NCBI GenBank assembly: GCA_031548545.1
Contig: JAVBQY010000011.1
Location: 1-64,000, forward strand
Direction: 5' to 3'
Origin: UBA932 sp031548545
GTDB taxonomy: Bacteria; Bacteroidota; Bacteroidia; Bacteroidales; UBA932
Length of the DNA: 64,000 nucleotides
How positions within the stretch are numbered: position 1 is the stretch's first letter; each line of letters starts with the position of its first letter. Under the pieces are notes generated by a model. It saw nothing but the letters and a program-made list of their open reading frames with translations. It was not told the DNA's origin and made no database searches. This document shows positions 59,623 through 64,000 of the stretch, in pieces. The position numbers and the translations under genes were made by a program.

Positions 59623-60165
59623 TTATAAATAACGGCGGTGTATGATAGCAATAAATAATTGGGCGCTCTCGCCGGTGGCGTCCCAGTGGGGTAGGTGGCT
59701 TTCAAGAAAAGCCATGGCCTGATCCATCGTTCCCATTTCATTGAGCCGGCTGATCGCTTGGGTATAGTCCTCGCTTTTGCCGTCGAATAATTCCCGGATA
59801 AACATCAGGCGGTCATTCAGGCCTATAGCCCTGCTGATATCCTGTATGGGCGGGGGGATTGCGGCCCGGTTAGGTTTGGCCGCAATATGGTCATTAAGCG
59901 ACCGGCGGCCCTGGAACTTGTCCATTACGACTTCCGGCACCGTTTTTTCCTCTTTCACTTCTTCGTCCGGCTGTCCGGCCTCCTTTGCCTGCCGGTTGCA
60001 CAGCTGGTGCAAGGCGTCTATCTCGGCCAAAAGGGTAGCTTTTTCCTGCTTTAAGGCCTCGATCCGCTGAAGTTCTTCACCGGCTAAATCCTCACACTCC
60101 TTTAGTAAGGAAAGGACCTTGTTGATTGTTGAGGTCATCTTGTTAATATTTTCCTGATCAGCCAT
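59623..60165 (-). CDS. Conserved coiled-coil protein of unknown function
   Basis: 180 aa. An N-terminal coiled coil at about 8-62 (LKECEDLAGEELQRIEALKQ..) is followed by a charged linker and a conserved C-terminal region (SLNDHIAAKP.., DISRAIGLNDRLMFIRELFDG and AMAFLESHLPHWD). This pattern recurs in Bacteroidota as a hypothetical protein. It is upstream of rsmI and divergent from tdk through a symmetrical promoter region. No function can be assigned. Confidence 0.8.
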   Translation of the reverse strand: MADQENINKMTSTINKVLSLLKECEDLAGEELQRIEALKQEKATLLAEIDALHQLCNRQAKEAGQPDEEVKEEKTVPEVVMDKFQGRRSLNDHIAAKPNRAAIPPPIQDISRAIGLNDRLMFIRELFDGKSEDYTQAISRLNEMGTMDQAMAFLESHLPHWDATGESAQLFIAIIHRRYL

Positions 60166-60178
60166 AGCAATTTTATTT

Positions 60179-60186
60179 TACCTTTG
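60179..60186 (+). promoter_or_regulatory. -7 promoter element for tdk
   Basis: TACCTTTG; predicted start near 60190. It is part of an inverted repeat TTTGTAAC-N10-GTTACAAA (60183-60208). Confidence 0.65.
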
Positions 60187-60204
60187 TAACAGAATTTATA
60201 GTTA

Positions 60205-60212
60205 CAAATATA
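60205..60212 (-). promoter_or_regulatory. -7 promoter element for the coiled-coil protein-rsmI unit
   Basis: TATATTTG on the minus strand; predicted start near 60201, so the two divergent mRNAs would overlap by about 12 nt at their 5' ends. Confidence 0.65.
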
Positions 60213-60226
60213 CGACATTTTCAACA

Positions 60227-60805
60227 ATGTTTTTAGAAAGCGCAAAAAATCCGGGATGGATTGAAATCATCTGCGGCTCCATGTTTTCCGGTAAAACCGA
60301 AGAATTGATCCGCCGGCTGAAACGGGCCCAGTTCGCCAACCAGAAAGTAGAAATCTTCAAGCCGATGATTGATATCCGTTATTCCGAAAACGAGGTGGTC
60401 TCTCATGACGCCAACGCCATACGTTCCACCCCTGTCGAATCCTCCGGCAATATCCTGTTGCTTACCGGCGAGGTGGATGTAGTGGGCATTGATGAGGCCC
60501 AGTTTTTTGACATGCATATTGTTGAGGTGTGCAAGACCTTGGCGGACCGGGGAGTGCGGGTGATCGTAGCGGGGCTTGATATGGATTACCTCGGCAAGCC
60601 CTTCGGGCCTATGCCTTACCTGATGTCTATGGCCGAATATGTAACCAAGGTACACGCTATTTGTATGCGTTGCGGTAACCTGGCCCACCATTCCCATCGT
60701 CTTACAGCCAATGATAAATTAGTTGTACTGGGAGAGAAAGATACCTATGAACCTATCTGCCGCCACTGCTTCAACGAAGCCCGGAAAAGCCCGGGCGCGG
60801 AATAA
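60227..60805 (+). CDS. tdk: Thymidine kinase
   Basis: 192 aa, type II cytosolic kinase. P-loop IICGSMFSGKTEELIRR, Walker B-like VVGIDEAQFFD, lid/zinc cysteines CMRCGNLAHHSHR and ICRHC. It phosphorylates thymidine for salvage. Preceded by a symmetrical divergent promoter; no other gene follows on this strand. Confidence 0.96.
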   Translation: MFLESAKNPGWIEIICGSMFSGKTEELIRRLKRAQFANQKVEIFKPMIDIRYSENEVVSHDANAIRSTPVESSGNILLLTGEVDVVGIDEAQFFDMHIVEVCKTLADRGVRVIVAGLDMDYLGKPFGPMPYLMSMAEYVTKVHAICMRCGNLAHHSHRLTANDKLVVLGEKDTYEPICRHCFNEARKSPGAE

Positions 60806-60831
60806 ACAGTCCTGTTAACGCACCATCCGGA

Positions 60832-61878
60832 TTAGTAATTCACAATCCTGACCACCAGTTCCCGCAGTAATTCGCCGTGGCTGGCTGCGCCGTTGCCCCA
60901 ACCCTTGCAGCGCATGTCATATTCGCGGATAAGGTGGATGACCTCCGTCGTTTTGGCCGGCGGATAATTGCGTGCGGCGGTTTCATACTCCCGTAAGAAG
61001 AAAGGATTGATGCCCAGTACGGAGGCCTGTTCGCCGGGACTGCTGTTGGGTTGCTTACGCCGTAGTAAATGTAATTTCAGTATTTTGACAAAATGCCCGA
61101 AGAGGGTGCTGAGGATCATCACCATCGGATTGTCATTCGGGTCTTTTGCAAAATGGTCCGCTATGCGCAGGGCTTTCACCGTATCGCGTACGGTCAGGGC
61201 TTTGTTCAGCTCAAAGACGTTGTATTCGCGGCTTATACCGATGTTTTTTTCAATATGTTCTGCCGTAATCTGCTTATTGTTTTCGGGCAGGAGGGTGAAC
61301 AGTTTGTCCAATTCATTGGCGATGCGGCTCAGGTCCGAGCCCAGATGATCTACCAATATCTGCGCTGCATCGGGGGTGATGCTGCAGGCTTTTTCCCGGA
61401 GGTAATTTTTTACCCAGTCCGCCACCTCATTTTCATAAAGCAGGGACGACTCAAGTACCTCTCCGCTTTTTTCAACCGACTTGTACAGTCCTCTCCGTTT
61501 ATCGGCGCTCTTGCCTTTCAGGCAGAGCACAAGAATCGTACTGGCCAAGGGTTTTTTGGCATAAGCTTCCAGCTCTTCAAAATTTTTCAATTGCTGCGCT
61601 TCGCGTACTATCACTACCTGTTGATTGGTCATCATAGGGTAACGGCGGGCCGTATCAATCACCTGCCCTACATTGGTATCCTTGCCGTACAATACCAGTT
61701 GGTTGAACCCGCGTTCGTCCGGCGTGAGCACATGATTGGCGATATAATCGCTTATCCGGTCTATAAAATACGGTTCTTCGCCCATAAGCAAATACACCGG
61801 CTTGTAGATCTTCTTCTTGAGGTCGGACAGTATGCGCTCTGTGGAGGCTATAGTATCTTTAGCACGGGCTTTTGCCAT
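60832..61878 (-). CDS. holA: DNA polymerase III subunit delta
   Basis: 348 aa. The N-terminal segment ILSDLKKKIYKPVYLLMGEEPYFIDRI, the AAA-like core (VIVREAQQLKNFEELEAYA) and EHIEKNIGISREYNVFELNKAL match HolA, which opens the sliding clamp in the clamp loader. It starts 3 bases after the purB stop. Sequence divergence from E. coli is large, as usual for this family. Confidence 0.92.
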   Translation of the reverse strand: MAKARAKDTIASTERILSDLKKKIYKPVYLLMGEEPYFIDRISDYIANHVLTPDERGFNQLVLYGKDTNVGQVIDTARRYPMMTNQQVVIVREAQQLKNFEELEAYAKKPLASTILVLCLKGKSADKRRGLYKSVEKSGEVLESSLLYENEVADWVKNYLREKACSITPDAAQILVDHLGSDLSRIANELDKLFTLLPENNKQITAEHIEKNIGISREYNVFELNKALTVRDTVKALRIADHFAKDPNDNPMVMILSTLFGHFVKILKLHLLRRKQPNSSPGEQASVLGINPFFLREYETAARNYPPAKTTEVIHLIREYDMRCKGWGNGAASHGELLRELVVRIVNY

Positions 61879-61881
61879 GGA

Positions 61882-63231
61882 CTAATTGATGCCGGTATAG
61901 GTTTGTGGGCTTAAGGCCAGCAGTTCCTTTTTTACAGCGTCACTTACTTTCAGTTTTTGGATGAAAGCCGCAATATTTTCACGGGTGAATATTTCATTAG
62001 GATTACGGGTCAGTTCTTTCAGCGCTTCGTAAGGATTGGGGTAGCCTTCGCGGCGGAGGATGGTTTGTATACCTTCGGAGACTACCGCCCAGTTGCTTTC
62101 CAGGTCTTGGTTGATCTTAGCCTGGTTTACGATCAGTTTATTCAATCCCTTGGCCAGTGAACGGATCGCAATTATGCTGTGTGAGACAGGTACGCCGATA
62201 TTACGCAACACAGTGGAGTCCGTAAGGTCACGCTGCAGGCGTGATACCGGTAATTTGGCCGCAAAATGTTCGTAGAGCGCGTTGGCTACTCCGATATTGC
62301 CTTCCGCATTCTCAAAGTCGATGGGATTTACCTTGTGCGGCATCGCCGAAGAGCCGACTTCACCTTTCTTAATCTGTTGCTTGAAATAATCCATGGAGAT
62401 ATAAGCCCAGATATCGCGTGAGAGGTCCAGCATGATCGTATTGATTCGCTTTAAGGCGTCAAAGCAGGCTGCCAGATTGTCGTAATGTTCAATTTGCGTG
62501 GTGTAGTGGGAGCGGTTAAGCTCAAGTTTATTGTTGACAAAATTATCGGCAAAAGCGATCCAGTTCACGGTGGGGTATGCCGCTACATGCGCATTGAAAT
62601 TTCCCGTAGCTCCGCCGAATTTAGCAGAAAATGGGATCTGACGCAATATCCGGCATTGTTTTTCCAGGCGTTCTACAAAGACCATAAATTCTTTACCCAG
62701 GCGGGTAGGAGAGGCCGGTTGTCCGTGGGTATGCGCGAGCATGGGGATGTCCGCCCAATCTTCCGCTATACTTTTGAGCTTATTGATCAGATCCTGGAAT
62801 AAGGGGTAGTATACATTGTCCAGGGCGTCTTTCAGGCTGAGCGGAATGGCCGTATTGTTGATATCCTGGGAGGTTAAGCCGAAGTGAATAAATTCCCGGC
62901 ACCATTGCAGGCCATTGTCATCAAAAAACTTTTTTAAGAAATACTCTACCGCCTTTACATCATGGTTCGTTGTCCGTTCTATAATTTTCACCTCATCGGC
63001 TTGGGCCGGTGTGAAATTCCGGTACATTTCCCGGAGTTTCTCCTTGTCGCTATCCTTGAATGCGGCCAATTGAGGCAGGGGCAATTCGCACAAAGCGATG
63101 AAGTATTCTACCTCTACCAACAGTCGATAGCGTATCAGTGCAAATTCTGAAAAAAACGAGGATAATTCGGCTGATTGCGGGCGGTAGCGTCCGTCAACGG
63201 GGGAGTTGGCTGTAAGCGGAGTTAATTCCAT
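61882..63231 (-). CDS. purB: Adenylosuccinate lyase
   Basis: 449 aa. The superfamily signature GSSAMPHKVNPIDFENAEGN (given as GSSAMPHKVNPIDFE) and TTNHDVKAVEYF, LTSQDINNTA and LAHTHGQPASPTRLGKE are present. It acts twice in purine synthesis (SAICAR and adenylosuccinate cleavage). -7 element TACCTTTG at 63257-63264. holA follows 3 bases later. Confidence 0.97.
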   Translation of the reverse strand: MELTPLTANSPVDGRYRPQSAELSSFFSEFALIRYRLLVEVEYFIALCELPLPQLAAFKDSDKEKLREMYRNFTPAQADEVKIIERTTNHDVKAVEYFLKKFFDDNGLQWCREFIHFGLTSQDINNTAIPLSLKDALDNVYYPLFQDLINKLKSIAEDWADIPMLAHTHGQPASPTRLGKEFMVFVERLEKQCRILRQIPFSAKFGGATGNFNAHVAAYPTVNWIAFADNFVNNKLELNRSHYTTQIEHYDNLAACFDALKRINTIMLDLSRDIWAYISMDYFKQQIKKGEVGSSAMPHKVNPIDFENAEGNIGVANALYEHFAAKLPVSRLQRDLTDSTVLRNIGVPVSHSIIAIRSLAKGLNKLIVNQAKINQDLESNWAVVSEGIQTILRREGYPNPYEALKELTRNPNEIFTRENIAAFIQKLKVSDAVKKELLALSPQTYTGIN

Positions 63232-63256
63232 GATAGCAGTTGTTACTTAATGCTAC

Positions 63257-63264
63257 AAAGGTAG
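63257..63264 (-). promoter_or_regulatory. -7 promoter element for purB-holA
   Basis: TACCTTTG on the minus strand, 25 bases before the ATG. Confidence 0.65.
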
Positions 63265-63308
63265 TAAAAAGAATTGATCTTTTATCCCCCGGTCTTTAAT
63301 ATTTTTTG

Positions 63309-63316
63309 TATCTTTG
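63309..63316 (+). promoter_or_regulatory. -7 promoter element for dxs
   Basis: TATCTTTG, six bases before the dxs ATG; leader of about three bases. Confidence 0.65.
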
Positions 63317-63322
63317 CACACT

Positions 63323-64000
63323 ATGTCTTTGCTGCAAACTATAAATTCTCCGGCCGACCTTAGAAAATTATCTCCGGCTGAGTTACCCCGGCTCTGTGCC
63401 GAAATCAGGGAAATGATTATTGACACCTGTGCCGAGAATCCGGGGCACATAGGCGCCAGCCTGGGCGTCGTAGAGCTGACGGCCGCCCTGCACCATGTAT
63501 TCAATACGCCGCATGATAAACTGATCTGGGACGTAGGCCACCAGGCTTATGCGCATAAAATCCTGACCGGTAGGCGGGATCGTTTCCGTACCAACCGGAC
63601 ATCCGGCGGTATCAGCGGTTTCCCGCGGAGGGTGGAAAGTGAATATGATCCCTATGGCGGCGGCCATACCAGTGTGAGTGTAAGCGCAGCGCTTGGCATG
63701 GCTCTGGCGGCGCGCCTGCAGGGTGTACGGCAACAGACCATAGCCGTGATCGGCGACGGGGCCTTAACCGGCGGACTGGCCTTTGAAGGCCTTAATAATG
63801 CCGGCGCCATGAAAGAAAACGTACTGGTTATACTCAATGATAACAATATCTCTATTGATGAGAATGTGGGCGCCCTCCACCAGTACCTGATGAAGCTGAC
63901 CCTCTCGGCCCGTTATAACAGAGCCAAGGAACAGGTGTGGAATGTGTTGGGACAAAATATCTTGCGCCGCACAGTACAAAATTTTGTAAATACCACAAAA
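63323..64000 (+). CDS. dxs: 1-deoxy-D-xylulose-5-phosphate synthase, N-terminal part
   Basis: 226 codons are present, open to the window edge. The start MSLLQTINSPADLRKLSP, the substrate/thiamine regions NPGHIGASLGVVELT, WDVGHQAYAHKILTGR, YDPYGGGHTSVSVSAALG, VIGDGALTGGLAFEGLNN (thiamine diphosphate/Mg motif GDG..NN) and ILNDNNISIDENVG identify Dxs. It condenses pyruvate and glyceraldehyde 3-phosphate in the MEP isoprenoid pathway. Later domains lie outside the window. The -7 element is six bases before ATG. Confidence 0.96.
   Translation, partial: MSLLQTINSPADLRKLSPAELPRLCAEIREMIIDTCAENPGHIGASLGVVELTAALHHVFNTPHDKLIWDVGHQAYAHKILTGRRDRFRTNRTSGGISGFPRRVESEYDPYGGGHTSVSVSAALGMALAARLQGVRQQTIAVIGDGALTGGLAFEGLNNAGAMKENVLVILNDNNISIDENVGALHQYLMKLTLSARYNRAKEQVWNVLGQNILRRTVQNFVNTTK

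Noticed and set aside
1..64000. CRISPR arrays, insertion sequences or prophage genes
   Set aside because: No regularly spaced repeats, transposase, integrase or phage structural genes were seen anywhere in the window.

Overview
The window is a piece of a Bacteroidota (Bacteroidales-type) chromosome. The clearest sign is the promoter form: most transcription units are preceded by the phylum's -7 element TAnnTTTG, and a few also carry TTG or TTTG 19-20 bases upstream (hmuR, ompA, tRNA-Lys). Shine-Dalgarno sequences are weak or absent. Gene content agrees: class III fructose-bisphosphatase, HmuY/HmuR heme uptake, tryptophanase, an OmpA barrel with coiled coil, DUF3667, DUF4136, DUF748, DUF4369-thioredoxin and a CfiA-like metallo-beta-lactamase. 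I cannot name the species. About 60 protein genes and one tRNA are supported. Both edge genes are cut (an M16 peptidase at the left, dxs at the right).

Layout. 1-5.5 kb (minus strand): pepD-dnaA, then an amidase and an MCE protein. 5.5-9.9 kb (plus): lptD-tatA-tatC-surE, divergent from the amidase across a shared promoter. 9.9-15.3 kb: fbp, a HAD phosphatase with rlmD, DUF3667 and MaoC proteins. 15.4-24 kb: a sigma54-type response regulator and a convergent histidine kinase, an intergenic region with a sigma54 promoter and a probable small RNA, the hmuR-hmuY-nhaA heme/sodium operon, then tnaA. 24-35 kb: lipid kinase, two envelope proteins, mltG, ahcY, pheT, a UbiA-type prenyltransferase, a DUF748 protein. 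35-45 kb: xanthine dehydrogenase with an MFS transporter, membrane protein, OmpA, methyltransferase, Fe-S protein, flavoprotein. 45.2-49.8 kb is accessory: AcpH-like protein, B1 metallo-beta-lactamase, Xre/AbiEii toxin-antitoxin pair, and a 1.8-kb element bounded by a repeat of the tRNA-Lys 3' end that carries a short Rhs-tip protein and a possible immunity protein. 50-64 kb: peptidoglycan hydrolase, thioredoxin-like protein, prmA, tpiA, iron/B12-type ABC genes, kduI with an AraC regulator, HhH protein, rsmI, tdk, holA, purB, dxs.

The strongest candidate for an undescribed system is at 15.4-18.7 kb. An excellent -24/-12 promoter lies between the kinase gene and nhaA. It has a perfect 9-bp-arm inverted repeat about 125 bp upstream of the predicted start, and an intrinsic terminator about 80 bp downstream with no open reading frame between. 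This predicts a sigma54-dependent small RNA next to its own enhancer-binding regulator and kinase. The layout resembles enterobacterial GlrK/GlrR-GlmY, and the terminator hairpin is built into the end of nhaA. Second is the tRNA-Lys-targeted toxin element. Third is a set of genes with exactly four bases between the -7 element and ATG, predicted to be leaderless.
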